A stretch of 64,000 nucleotides of DNA from Bifidobacterium minimum (GCF_000741645.1 NZ_JGZD01000009.1:620001-684000); one strand, 5' to 3'; positions 47,003 through 56,134 are shown, numbered from the stretch's first letter. The notes: generated by a model from the letters alone, not told the origin. Translations and numbers: made by a program.

Positions 47003-49035
47003 AGCACCAGACGGAGGAGCTGGAAGGCGGCCATCGCGAGAGCGTAGGCGACGACGAGACCCAGAACGACGGTGGCGCCCATGACGCGCGTTCCGAACTG
47101 TCGTCTCAGTTCGGCCACCGTGGCCAGACAGGGCGTGTACGCCAGGACGAACAGGAGGAATGCGATGGCCGTCGCGCGTCCATGGCCGTCGGATGAGGCG
47201 TCGAACGACCGTCTGATGGACTCGCCCAGGGTTCCCCCGCTCTGATCGGTCTGCGACGAGGAGTCGTCCTCGTCGATGTTGTAGGACTGCGACATCGAGC
47301 CCACGACGACCTCCTTCGCGACGAATCCGGTGATCAGCGCGGCCGAGGCGTGCCAGTCGTCGAATCCCGCGGGGGCGAATACGGGGGCCACGGCGTCGGC
47401 GACCGTGCCATAGAGGGAATCGTGCACGTCCTCGACGTCCCCGAAGGACCCGGCGCCTGCCGTGGCGGGAATGCCCTGCAGAAGCCACATGAGGACGATC
47501 ACCGTCACGATGATGCCGCTCGCCCCACGGATGAAGCCCCATAGGCGCGTTCCGACGGATCGCAGCGTCGTGACGGCTTTGGGCATCTGATAGGAGGGCA
47601 GGCTCATGGCGAAGGGCTCGGGACGCAGCCCGTGGAACACCGTGTGCCGGAGCGCCACCCCCACGAGGAGGATGAGAAGTATGGACGCCACGTACATGAG
47701 GAAGATGACCAGACCCGCGTTCCGTTGGAAGAAGGCGTATGCGAGGACCATATACACCGAGAGGCGGGCCGAGCAGGACGTGAACGGTATGAGCATCCCG
47801 ACGAGGATCCTCTGCCGCGAGTCCTCGAGGGACCGGGTGGCCGCCAGGGCGGGGAGGTTGCATCCGAATCCCACGACGATGGGGAGGAACGCCTTGCCGT
47901 CCAGTCCCAGAGCCCGCATGGCCCTGTCCATGACGAAGGCCGCCCTGGCGAGATAGCCGGAATCCTCGAGTATGGAGAGAAGAAGGAACATGATGCCCAT
48001 CGGCGGGATGAACGTCGCCACCGATATCACCCCATCGAGGACGCCGTCGACGATAAGCGAGTGCGGCCATCCGGACAGAGCCTGAGGTCCGCCCAGCGAG
48101 AACAGGCCTTCCACCCCGGCGGTGAGCCAGGCCCGCAGCGTCACGTCGATCCAGTCCTGGATGGGACCGGCCACGGTGGTCGTCGCCTCGAAAACGATGT
48201 ACATCACGACGAGAAAGGCGGGAATGCCGAACCAGGGGCTCAGCAGAAGCGCGTCGATGCGGTCGGATGCGGTGACGCGAGGCGGTCGTGTCGATGATGT
48301 ACGCGAGAGTATGCCCGCGACCCAATCGAATCGTCGGTCGGCGTTCGACCGTACCCATGAGGACAGTCCCTCCTCGGAGGGGACGTGGCCGTCGGCCTGC
48401 GTGACGGAACTCCTTGCCAGCCCCCGCTCGATGGCGTCCTCCAGCTCGGGCAGGCCCGCACCGGTGCGTCCATCCACCTCCACGACGTCGACGCCCCCCA
48501 GAGCCTTCGACAGTGCGGACGGATCGATTCCGCATGACCGGCGGCGCGCCAGATCGTTCATGGTGAGGGCCACGACCAGAGGGACTCCGATCTCGCGCAC
48601 CATGGACAGCAGATACAGCGATCGCGACATGCTTGTCGCATCGAGGACGGCGACCATGAGGTCCGGGCGCGGCGCGCCGTCGAGTCCCAGAACCGCCTTC
48701 GACGTGACCTTCTCGTCGGGCGACATCGGAAGCAGTGAGTATGTGCCGGGGGTGTCGATGACGTTCCAGTGTCCGTCATGGCGGGCGAGCGTGCCGTATT
48801 CGAGAAGAACGGTGGTCCCGGGCGCGTTCATCACTCGCGCGTGCATGCCGAGCATGGCGTTGAACAGTGATGATTTACCCACGTTGGGATTGCCTACGAG
48901 GACGATCCGCCTTTCCGCCGCATGGCCGTTCCGTGCGGGGGCATCGTCCCGGCGGGCGGATGGGGAGCCTGCGGACTGCGACGGAGGCTCGACGGCGGAT
49001 GGCCGTGACTCGCAATAGGGGCATTCTCTGGACAT
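46999..49035 (-). CDS. feoB: Ferrous iron transporter FeoB
   Basis: Fe2+ permease with a cytoplasmic G domain, 678 residues. It begins MSRECPYCESR, a Cys pair, then G1 VGNPNVGKSS near 47-56, G3 DTPG at 94-97, and a G4 region reading TMND (158-161) where NxxD is usual. The membrane part carries both Gate motifs, with GCNLPALAATRSLEDSRQR near 390, PFTSCSARL near 412 and KEVVVG and TPCLATVAEL near 590-645. Its stop overlaps the FeoC-like gene and feoA lies 5 bases upstream. Confidence 0.95.
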   Translation of the reverse strand: MSRECPYCESRPSAVEPPSQSAGSPSARRDDAPARNGHAAERRIVLVGNPNVGKSSLFNAMLGMHARVMNAPGTTVLLEYGTLARHDGHWNVIDTPGTYSLLPMSPDEKVTSKAVLGLDGAPRPDLMVAVLDATSMSRSLYLLSMVREIGVPLVVALTMNDLARRRSCGIDPSALSKALGGVDVVEVDGRTGAGLPELEDAIERGLARSSVTQADGHVPSEEGLSSWVRSNADRRFDWVAGILSRTSSTRPPRVTASDRIDALLLSPWFGIPAFLVVMYIVFEATTTVAGPIQDWIDVTLRAWLTAGVEGLFSLGGPQALSGWPHSLIVDGVLDGVISVATFIPPMGIMFLLLSILEDSGYLARAAFVMDRAMRALGLDGKAFLPIVVGFGCNLPALAATRSLEDSRQRILVGMLIPFTSCSARLSVYMVLAYAFFQRNAGLVIFLMYVASILLILLVGVALRHTVFHGLRPEPFAMSLPSYQMPKAVTTLRSVGTRLWGFIRGASGIIVTVIVLMWLLQGIPATAGAGSFGDVEDVHDSLYGTVADAVAPVFAPAGFDDWHASAALITGFVAKEVVVGSMSQSYNIDEDDSSSQTDQSGGTLGESIRRSFDASSDGHGRATAIAFLLFVLAYTPCLATVAELRRQFGTRVMGATVVLGLVVAYALAMAAFQLLRLVL

Positions 49036-49040
49036 GTCGC

Positions 49041-49307
49041 TCAGATTCGGGCCGCGCCGCGGACGATGATGGTGCGGGCGGTGGCCGAATCCAGCGCGAT
49101 CCGCTCGGAGCCTCTGGCCAGCACGCGTCCCCCGAACGCGCAGCGCTGGATGACGCGCACATGCTGACCGGGACGCAGACCCAGTTCCGATAGCCTGAAC
49201 CGGTGGCCGTCGTCAAGACGCACCGAGTCGATGACATGGTCCTCGTGAAGCGGGCAGGAGGATACGCTCATGGTCGTCATGGGATGAGGCGATGCGATAT
49301 TTATCAC
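49041..49307 (-). CDS. feoA: FeoA, iron transport accessory protein
   Basis: Small SH3-like protein that assists FeoB. The product has HRFRLSELGLRPGQHVRVIQ and a final IALDSATARTIIV strand, the FeoA core. The start is unsettled: GTG 49307 gives 88 residues, while ATG 49280 gives 79. No Shine-Dalgarno fits either. A good promoter places transcription start at about 49308-49310, so GTG 49307 would be leaderless; I list that longest form. Confidence 0.88.
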   Translation of the reverse strand: MINIASPHPMTTMSVSSCPLHEDHVIDSVRLDDGHRFRLSELGLRPGQHVRVIQRCAFGGRVLARGSERIALDSATARTIIVRGAARI

Positions 49308-49315
49308 AAAAAATC

Positions 49316-49344
49316 ATTATGCGAGTGATTGACCGTAAAAACAA
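49316..49344 (-). promoter_or_regulatory. Promoter of feoA-feoB
   Basis: On the minus strand TTGTTT (49339-49344) is 17 bases from CATAAT (49316-49321), the best -35/-10 pair I saw in the window. It lies in a strikingly AT-rich patch beside the poly-A/T run 49309-49314. No DtxR/IdeR-type palindrome is evident. The rest of the 249-base gap to glnE holds a direct repeat CTTTCCATGTTTT and CACCGTCCGTCCG copies. Confidence 0.6.
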
Positions 49345-49556
49345 GACTTGCTTTCCATGTTTTCCGGACTTTCCATGTTTTTAGGACGGAGAATCGTCCG
49401 CTTTCGCAGAATCCGCGCAACGATGACGGTATCGGCGGCGGTATCGGCGACGGGGTCGCCGGCGTGACGGTATCGTCCGATGCAGGCGTTCGTCCATCAT
49501 GTCACCGTCCGTCCGATGCCGGCATCCGTCCGCCGCGTCACCATTAGCCCGTCACG

Positions 49557-52500
49557 TCACCGTCCGTCCGCCGCATAGAAAAGACGTTTGGTGACATCGC
49601 GGCATCGGCGCATCGCCGACATGACGTCATTGTCGAACTGTTGTCCGTGATGGGGTGGGTATCCCATGCATACGGCCACGCCCGCCAGCGAGTAGCGGTC
49701 GTCGGGAAGGATGTCCGCCTGCGTCGCCCTGCCGGTCCACAGATAATTGGCGTTTCTCGCCGCGGTGCACAGTCTCCACGCGTTCGCCAGAATGTCGGCG
49801 TCGGATCCGTCGACGAGCCCGAGATCGGTCAGGGCGTGCAATGCCGTGAGCGTCGATCCCGTGCGCAGCGTGGGCTCGTGCCCCGCATGGAGGAGCTGGA
49901 GGAGCTGCACGGTCCATTCGACGTCCGAAAGCCCGCCCAGTCCCAGCTTGAGATGCCGGTCGCGCCGGACCCCGCGTGGAAGGCGCTCCCCCTCCATCCG
50001 CGCCTTGAGCCTGCGGATCTCGGCGATGCCCTCATCGTGGGGCGCCTCGCGGGGAAAGCGCAGCGGATCGGCCACGTTCTCGAGGAACTCGCGGGAAAGG
50101 TCGCGGTCGCCTCCGGCATGCCGTGCCCTGATCAGGGCCTGATGCTCCCATATGCTCGACCATGACGAGTAGTATTCGGCGCATGACGCCAGGGATCTGA
50201 CCACAGGACCGTTCCGCCCCTCCGGACGCAGCGAGAGGTCGAGATCGATTTTCGGCTCGGTTGTTGCGGATCCCTGCAGTATGGTCCGCAGATCATCGGC
50301 CACCGTGCGGGCGTATCGGGCCGCGTCGGCGTCGTCCACTCCGGCGGCCGGACGGTAGATGATGATTGCGTCCGCGTCGGAACTGAAATTGAGTTCCCTC
50401 CCGCCATAGCGGCCCATGCCGATGACGCTAACGGAGGCGAGATCGACTCCCGTGGGACGGGACGCGCTTCTGGACGCCCATATCAAGGCGGAGTCGATGA
50501 TGGAATCCGTCACGTCGGTCAGCGCGGTGAGGCAGTCCTCGTCGCTCATCACGCCGCCTATCCATGCCAGTCCTATGCGTTCGATCTCGCGTCGGCGCAT
50601 CATGCGAAGAGACAGGGCGACGTCGGCCGGGTCGTCGGGAGATCGGTCGATCGCCGCGTGGCACTGAACGTCGAGGCTTTCGCGGGATCGGGGTCTGAGA
50701 AGGCTGTCGCTGCCCAGCCACGTGATGGATTCGGCGGACTTGTTGAGCGCGTCGCCCAGAAAACGGGAGTCGGCCAGAATATGGCACAGCCGCTGGGCTG
50801 CCGACGGCGAATCCCTGAGAAAGCCGAGATATTCGTCCTCCGACCCGAAGTGCTCCGCCAGACGGCGCCAGTTGAGAAGCCCCATGTCGGGGTTCTGACC
50901 CTGTCCAAGCCATTCAAGGACCGCGGGAAGAAGGATGCGGTTGATCTTCGCGGCCCGGGACAGGCCCATGGTCAGCGCGTCCATATGCCTCATGGCGGCG
51001 GCGGGATCCTCGAATCCGATGGACCGCAGCCTGTCGTGGGCGGCGTCCTCGCTCAGGGCGAAGGCATCGGAGTCGGTCTGCGCGCTGATGGGCAGCATGG
51101 GGCGGTAGTAGATCTCCATGTGCAGGTGGCGCACCTCGCGGCGCGTATGGTCGAATCGTTCGAGCAGGTGCTCGGGAAGAAGGCCCAGAGCCCGTGACAG
51201 CCTCCGCAGATCGTCGTTGTGGTTGAGCTGGTCATCGGTCACGTTGCGCTTGCGGTCGAGTCCACCGCGGTTGCCCGGTCCCAGATCGGGGAAGAGGTGG
51301 GTGCGTTTGAGCATCCACATCTGCTGACGATGCTCGAGAACGCGTTCGAAACGATAGTCGTCGGACAGCTGTCGCGCCTGGCGCCGGGACACATAGCCCC
51401 CTTCGGCGAGGGCTCCGAGCGCGGACATGGTGTCGGGCACGCGGAGCGACTCGTCGGCCCTGCCGTGGACCAACTGGAGCATCTGGACGGTGAACTCCAC
51501 GTCGCGCAGTCCTCCCCTGCCCAGTTTGATCTCGCGGTCCTTGAGATCGTCGGGAATCAGATTCTCGACGCGCCTGCGCATGGCCTGGCAGTCGTTGACG
51601 AAGTTCGGCCGCATGGACGCCGACCAGACCAGCGGCCGCGTGCGCTCGACATAGCCATCTCCCAGAGCCCGGTCCCCGGCCACGCAACGCGCCTTGAGCA
51701 ATGCCTGGAATTCCCAGCTGTCGGCCCATTTCCGGTAGTAGTCAAGGTGCGAGTCGAGCCGGCGCACGAGCGGGCCGTCCTTGCCTTCGGGGCGCAGGGC
51801 CGTGTCGATCTGCCATAGCGCGGGCTCGTCGACTCCGGGGATGATGGATTGGCACACCCGCTGCAGCGTCAGGGCGATTCTGGCTCCCGTACGCAGAACG
51901 CGCTGGATGTCCGCGTCGTCGTCGTGCGTGGGTTCCACCACATAGATCAGATCCACGTCCGAGACGTAGTTGAGCTCACGTGCGCCGAGCTTTCCCATCC
52001 CGATGACGGCGAAGCGGCACAGGGATGATTCGTCCGTGACGTGGCGGGCGATGGCGAGCGCGGCGTCCAGCGTCGCGTCGGCCAGATCGGAGAGGTCGTG
52101 GCTGATGAGGGGCTGAACGGCAGCCGGATCGTCGCTGAGAAGGTCTTGTGCCATGATGGCGGCCAGCTGACGGTGGTATTCGGCGCGCAGCCGTTGCGTG
52201 GCCGGACCCAGATCACACCGTGACACCGGGGCCTGCGATGCGGGATCGGCGTCGACGGAATCCATGAGGGCGCGTCGGCGTGATTCCCCATCCGACCGCG
52301 AGGACGGGGATGACGGGGATGACGGGGATGACGGGGATGACGGGGAGGGATCGCGTGATGCCTCGAGGCAGGAGCGGACGAGTTCGGGACGGGTCGCCAT
52401 CAGCGTCCCCATGGCGACGCTCGCCCCTAGAACGCGGAACAGTCCCTCGATCTCCGACGCGGACGCATCCGTCAGGCAGGAGTTCGTCCGCGGTGATTCC

Positions 52501-52697
52501 ATCATGGCCGTGAACCGGTCGAGGGCCATGTCGGGGTCGCATGTCCGGGACAGGACCCTGAGCAGTCCCGGGAGCGTGAGGTGGCCGTCGGCGCGGTCGC
52601 ACAGGTGACGGAGGGCGTCCTGCGCGTCGCCGGGATGACGGAATCCGGCTCGGAGGAGGTCCCTGGTGCCGATCGACGGCGATGATGGGTCTGGCAT
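49557..52697 (-). CDS. glnE: Glutamine synthetase adenylyltransferase/deadenylylase
   Basis: Adjusts glutamine synthetase activity by adding or removing AMP. The 1046-residue protein has two nucleotidyltransferase cores: FAVIGMGKLGARELNYVSDVDLIYV split near 229-253 (G-x-S/N...DxD) and VSVIGMGRYGGRELNFSSDADAIII near 755-780, and the LGRGGLRDVEFTVQ and LGLGGLSDVEWTVQ motifs near 402 and 926. A Ser-Pro-Ser repeat of about 15 residues lies near 118-132. There is no Shine-Dalgarno; TAGATT ends 6 bases before the ATG, suggesting a leaderless mRNA. Confidence 0.96.
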   Translation of the reverse strand: MPDPSSPSIGTRDLLRAGFRHPGDAQDALRHLCDRADGHLTLPGLLRVLSRTCDPDMALDRFTAMMESPRTNSCLTDASASEIEGLFRVLGASVAMGTLMATRPELVRSCLEASRDPSPSSPSSPSSPSSPSSRSDGESRRRALMDSVDADPASQAPVSRCDLGPATQRLRAEYHRQLAAIMAQDLLSDDPAAVQPLISHDLSDLADATLDAALAIARHVTDESSLCRFAVIGMGKLGARELNYVSDVDLIYVVEPTHDDDADIQRVLRTGARIALTLQRVCQSIIPGVDEPALWQIDTALRPEGKDGPLVRRLDSHLDYYRKWADSWEFQALLKARCVAGDRALGDGYVERTRPLVWSASMRPNFVNDCQAMRRRVENLIPDDLKDREIKLGRGGLRDVEFTVQMLQLVHGRADESLRVPDTMSALGALAEGGYVSRRQARQLSDDYRFERVLEHRQQMWMLKRTHLFPDLGPGNRGGLDRKRNVTDDQLNHNDDLRRLSRALGLLPEHLLERFDHTRREVRHLHMEIYYRPMLPISAQTDSDAFALSEDAAHDRLRSIGFEDPAAAMRHMDALTMGLSRAAKINRILLPAVLEWLGQGQNPDMGLLNWRRLAEHFGSEDEYLGFLRDSPSAAQRLCHILADSRFLGDALNKSAESITWLGSDSLLRPRSRESLDVQCHAAIDRSPDDPADVALSLRMMRRREIERIGLAWIGGVMSDEDCLTALTDVTDSIIDSALIWASRSASRPTGVDLASVSVIGMGRYGGRELNFSSDADAIIIYRPAAGVDDADAARYARTVADDLRTILQGSATTEPKIDLDLSLRPEGRNGPVVRSLASCAEYYSSWSSIWEHQALIRARHAGGDRDLSREFLENVADPLRFPREAPHDEGIAEIRRLKARMEGERLPRGVRRDRHLKLGLGGLSDVEWTVQLLQLLHAGHEPTLRTGSTLTALHALTDLGLVDGSDADILANAWRLCTAARNANYLWTGRATQADILPDDRYSLAGVAVCMGYPPHHGQQFDNDVMSAMRRCRDVTKRLFYAADGR
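52300..52344. repeat. Five 9-bp tandem repeats in glnE
   Basis: Unit GATGACGGG, four exact copies and one degenerate copy, encoding Ser-Pro-Ser on the minus strand in a linker ahead of the first catalytic domain. The repeat is in frame and likely to vary in copy number between strains. Confidence 0.9.
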
Positions 52698-52703
52698 GAT
52701 TAC

Positions 52704-52709
52704 AATCTA
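52704..52709 (-). promoter_or_regulatory. Probable -10 box of a leaderless glnE mRNA
   Basis: TAGATT on the minus strand ends six bases before the glnE ATG; no ribosome binding site intervenes. The -35 position shows no consensus. Confidence 0.5.
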
Positions 52710-52809
52710 GCGCGCGCAGGAGGCATGTCGGCCCATGCGTCCGTATGGATCACGGCCATGCCGCCATGTCCGTGGGATACGTGTTATCGCCGTGGATCGT
52801 GATCGCGGG

Positions 52810-53106
52810 TTATGGCCGTGACGACGGCCCGTCGTCGACGTCTCCACGATCAGCGCCGGATGGGTCGGATACTGATCCGGATGCTGATGCGTCGGATGGG
52901 TCGGACGCCGTGGAACGGATCATCCGGAACCCGCAGTATCCCGTGTAGGCGACGACGATGGCGAGGCATAGGGAGAAGATCGCCGTCGGCCAGGTGAGAA
53001 GCGATCCGTCGGCGTGGGCCTGCGTCAGGGATTGGACGAGCCAGATCAGGCTTGCCAATGAGGTGAGTGCGTAGAGTCTGCCGTGGGCGTGGTCCGAGAG
53101 TTTCAT
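52810..53106 (-). CDS. Small two-helix membrane protein, unknown function
   Basis: A 98-residue protein beginning MKLSDHAHGRLYALTSLASL. Two membrane helices are visible, about residues 11-28 and 39-60, followed by an Asp/Ser-rich C-terminal tail of about 35 residues that is probably disordered. AGAAGG lies 6 bases before ATG 53106. It sits between glnE and the sugar transporter. I do not recognise a family. Confidence 0.65.
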   Translation of the reverse strand: MKLSDHAHGRLYALTSLASLIWLVQSLTQAHADGSLLTWPTAIFSLCLAIVVAYTGYCGFRMIRSTASDPSDASASGSVSDPSGADRGDVDDGPSSRP

Positions 53107-53131
53107 GGGATGCCTTCTCATGTGATGGTGC

Positions 53132-53190
53132 GTGCGGTGTGCGGTGTGCGGTGTGCAAGGTGCAGTGCGGGGTGCGGTGCGGTGTTGCGT
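53132..53190. repeat. 7-bp GTGCGGT tandem repeats downstream of the permease gene
   Basis: Three exact GTGCGGT copies and a fourth GTGCAAG, then degenerate GTGCGG units to about 53190. The period of seven would break any frame, and the stretch is noncoding. Confidence 0.85.
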
Positions 53191-53274
53191 GATCGGACCG
53201 CGGTGCGGTGCGGGTGCGCCGCGTCGGCCACCCATGATGTTCGTGGGCGGCCGACGCGGCAGGACGGTCCGGGG

Positions 53275-54144
53275 TCAGCTCTTCTTGCGCTTGGACATGA
53301 TGTCCACGGCGACCGCGAGGAGGAGGACGAGCCCCTTGATGGTTTTGACGATCGCGGTGTCGACGCCCATGATGGACAGACCCTGGTTGATCACGCCCAT
53401 GACGAAGGCGCCGACGATGGCCCCCGGGATGGTTCCGATTCCACCGGTGACAGCCGTTCCGCCGATGAAGCAGGCGGCGATGGCGTCCATCTCGAACTCC
53501 ATGCCGGCCTGAGCGGTGGCCGAGGCCAGACGGGACAGCATGCACACGGCGGCGACCGCGGAGAGGAAGCCCATATGGATGAACAGGGTGAAGTCCACCC
53601 TGCGCGTGTTGATTCCGGAGAGGATGGCCGCCTTCCTGTTGCCGCCCACGGCATAGACGTGGCGTCCGAACACCGTGCGCGTGAGGATGAAGTTGTAGAT
53701 GAGGACAAGCACGGCCACGATCACCAGCATGATCGGGATCCCGCCCTGGTCGGCATTGCCGGATGAGGCCAGAAGATACGTGACGAAGAGGATGACGGCC
53801 GCGGCGATGGCGATGGCCAGCATCCAGTTGACGCCCTGACGTTCCATCAGCAGCGCGCACACGCCGCCGATGAAGGCCACCAGCGAGCCCACCGACAGGT
53901 CGATATGCGTGGCGATGATCACCATCACCATGCCGATGGCCAGGATGATCACGTACGCGTTCTGCTGAATGAGCGAGACGAAGCTGTTCGGCTTGAGCAG
54001 AACCCCCTTCGTCAGAATCTCGAACGCCACCACGATCACCAGCAGGGCGCCCACGATCCCGTATTGTCTGGCGTTGTTCGCCACCGCGCCGAGAACGCTG
54101 GTGGTTTTCCTCTCCACGTGGCTGGTTGTTATTGCAGCACTCAT
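53275..54144 (-). pseudogene. Sugar ABC transporter permease (GguB/XylH type) with internal deletion
   Basis: Reads as an open 289-residue frame, but the family is about 390-400 residues. Residues 1-111 match the N-terminal half (GMVMVIIATHIDLSVGSLVA near 71-90) and residues from about 117 jump to the late part (RTVFGRHVYAVGGN near 156, FIGGTAVTGGIGT near 230). About 100 residues with several membrane helices are missing near 53790-53815, without a frame break. It overlaps the ATPase gene as ATGA. Export or folding is doubtful, so I call it a probable pseudogene; the frame itself is certain. Confidence 0.7.
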
Positions 54145-55697
54145 GATGCCACCACTTCCTTTTCCTTCGTCATGCCCTTCATCAGGTACTCCTGGGTGAA
54201 TCCTTTTCTGTCGACGTCGTCGGTGACGACTCCCTGGCTGACCGTGTAGATGCGGTCGCAGATGCCGATGAGCTCGGGAAGCTCGGAGGAGATGACGATG
54301 ACGGCCTTCCCCTGGTCGGCCAGATGGTCGATGATCTCGTAGATCTCGTACTTCGCCCCCACGTCGATGCCTCGTGTCGGCTCGTCGAGGATCAGGACGT
54401 CGGGATCGGAGAGAACCCACTTCGCGAGGACGACCTTCTGCTGGTTTCCTCCGGACAGCGTCGATACGCCGACGTCGATGTCACGGCATTTGATGTTGAA
54501 CCCCGTTCGGAACCGCTCGACCTCCTTGCGCTCGATGTTGTCGTCCATGACCCCGTTCCTGCTCATCCGCTTGAGAGCGGCCATGGACGCGTTCTCCCGG
54601 ATGTTCTGGAGAAGATTGAGACCGTACCCCTTGCGGTCCTCGGTGGCGTACGCGAGTCCGGCGTCGATCGCCGACTGGACGGTCGGCAGGCTGACCTTCC
54701 TCCCCTTGACGTAGACCTCTCCGCTGATGGAGGACCCGTAGGAACGGCCGAAGACGCTCATGGACATCTCGGTCCTTCCCGCGCCCATCAATCCCGCCAG
54801 TCCGACGATCTCGCCGGAACGCACGGATATGTTGGCATGGTCCACGATGATCCGTCCGGGGTCGAGGGGATGGTACACCGTCCAGTCCTTGATGCGCAGG
54901 TACTCCTCGCCGGGGGTATTCGGCGTGTGCTCGGGATACAGGTTCGTGAGCTCCCGCCCCACCATCTTGCGGATGAGCTCATCCTGATCGAGCGGGGTCT
55001 CCTTCGTGATGTACATCTCCCCCACGGTTGATCCGTCGCGGATGATCGTCACGTTGTCGGCGATCGCCGCCACCTCGTTGAGCTTGTGCGTGATGATGAT
55101 GCTGGTCACCCCCTGGTCGTCGCGCAGATGGCGGACGAGGTCGAGAAGATGGGCCGAATCCTCGTCGTTGAGGGCCGCGGTGGGCTCGTCGAGGATGAGG
55201 AGCTTCACGTTCTTCGACAGGGCCTTCGCGATCTCCACGAGCTGCTGCTTGCCCACTCCCAGATCCATGACCCTGGTGTCGGGATCCTCGGGGAGGCCGA
55301 CCCTGTCGAGGAGCTTCATGGCCTCCGCTCGGGTCTGGTTCCAGTCGATGACGCCGTGCGAGCTTCTTTCGTTGCCGATGAAGATGTTCTCGGCGACGGA
55401 GAGGAACGGGCTCAGCGCAAGCTCCTGGTGGATGATCACGATGCCGTCCATCTCGGAGTCGGCGATCGTGCGATAGCGGCATTCCTTCCCGTTGAATGTG
55501 ATCGTCCCCGAATAGGTCCCAAACGGATAGACTCCTGACAGGACGTTCATCAGCGTCGATTTTCCGGCGCCGTTCTCCCCGCAGATGGCGTGGATCTCGG
55601 CCTTCTCCACCGATAGATTGACATCGCTCAGGGCCTTGACCGGCCCGAATGTCTTGGTGATGTTCTCCATCGTCAATATGACGTTATTGTCTGACAT
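54141..55697 (-). CDS. Multiple-sugar ABC transporter ATPase (GguA/MmsA type)
   Basis: Two fused ATPase domains, 518 residues, normal length. First: CGENGAGKSTLMNVLSG near 41, DLGVGKQQLVEIAKAL near 147, LILDEPTAALND near 171. Second: GLAGLMGAGRTEMSM near 305, STLSGGNQQKVVLAKWV near 418 and LILDEPTRGIDVGAKYEI near 441. AGGAGTG precedes ATG 55697 by about 8 bases. Its partner permease is shortened and its binding protein is reduced to a C-terminal remnant, so it is probably an orphan on the way to loss. Confidence 0.93.
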   Translation of the reverse strand: MSDNNVILTMENITKTFGPVKALSDVNLSVEKAEIHAICGENGAGKSTLMNVLSGVYPFGTYSGTITFNGKECRYRTIADSEMDGIVIIHQELALSPFLSVAENIFIGNERSSHGVIDWNQTRAEAMKLLDRVGLPEDPDTRVMDLGVGKQQLVEIAKALSKNVKLLILDEPTAALNDEDSAHLLDLVRHLRDDQGVTSIIITHKLNEVAAIADNVTIIRDGSTVGEMYITKETPLDQDELIRKMVGRELTNLYPEHTPNTPGEEYLRIKDWTVYHPLDPGRIIVDHANISVRSGEIVGLAGLMGAGRTEMSMSVFGRSYGSSISGEVYVKGRKVSLPTVQSAIDAGLAYATEDRKGYGLNLLQNIRENASMAALKRMSRNGVMDDNIERKEVERFRTGFNIKCRDIDVGVSTLSGGNQQKVVLAKWVLSDPDVLILDEPTRGIDVGAKYEIYEIIDHLADQGKAVIVISSELPELIGICDRIYTVSQGVVTDDVDRKGFTQEYLMKGMTKEKEVVAS

Positions 55698-55767
55698 ATC
55701 ATCACTCCTGTTGGGTATCGCCAGACCGGGGCGGAACCGGATGTCGCCGCCCCGCCCCGGATCGGCG

Positions 55768-56134
55768 TTACTTGGCATCCGTCCCCTCGGTGAGCTTGTC
55801 GAAGCGGTCCTGGGTGATGTACTTGGCGGTCACCAGGTCGGAGAGGTTGTCCTTGGTGATGCTCTGGGGATCGAGCAGCTTCGACGGCACGTCGATGGTG
55901 TTGTTGTTGAACTTGCCGTTGAGTCCGCTCACCGTCTTGCCTTCGGCGATCTCCACGATCATCTCGTAGACGGCGTCGGCGAGTTCGTTGACGTTCTTGA
56001 AGACGGTCTGCCCCTGCATTCCCTTGGCGATGTTCGCTACGGCGATCTCCATCGCGTCCTGTCCGGTGATGTACGGCCATGTGGAGCTTCCCGGAACCAT
56101 GTCCGGACGCTTCGATTGGATGGCGTTGATGACC
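55768..56134 (-). pseudogene. Remnant of a ChvE-type sugar-binding protein gene (C-terminal third)
   Basis: About 115 residues matching the end of a multiple-sugar-binding lipoprotein: WPYITGQDAMEIAVANIA, TVFKNVNELADAVYEMIVE and SITKDNLSDLVTAKYITQ up to the stop at 55768. Nothing upstream resembles the signal peptide, lipobox or N-terminal lobe; the match ends at a 12-bp tandem repeat (56135-56170) beyond which a different gene lies on the other strand. Lacks a start and promoter. It precedes the transporter ATPase as binding-protein genes usually do. Confidence 0.88.

Noticed and set aside
46586-48535. 649-residue frame overlapping feoB on the same strand
   Set aside because: It runs out of frame through feoB and has Arg/His-rich composition typical of a shadow frame. 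Only its last 138 residues, after the feoB stop, look real and are listed as the FeoC-like gene.
49281-49560. DtxR/IdeR or Fur box upstream of feoA
   Set aside because: An ATAATGAT half-like sequence is present but no palindrome matching either consensus.
52300-52344. CRISPR-like array
   Set aside because: Nine-base units without spacers, in frame within glnE. No CRISPR array or cas gene seen anywhere in the window.
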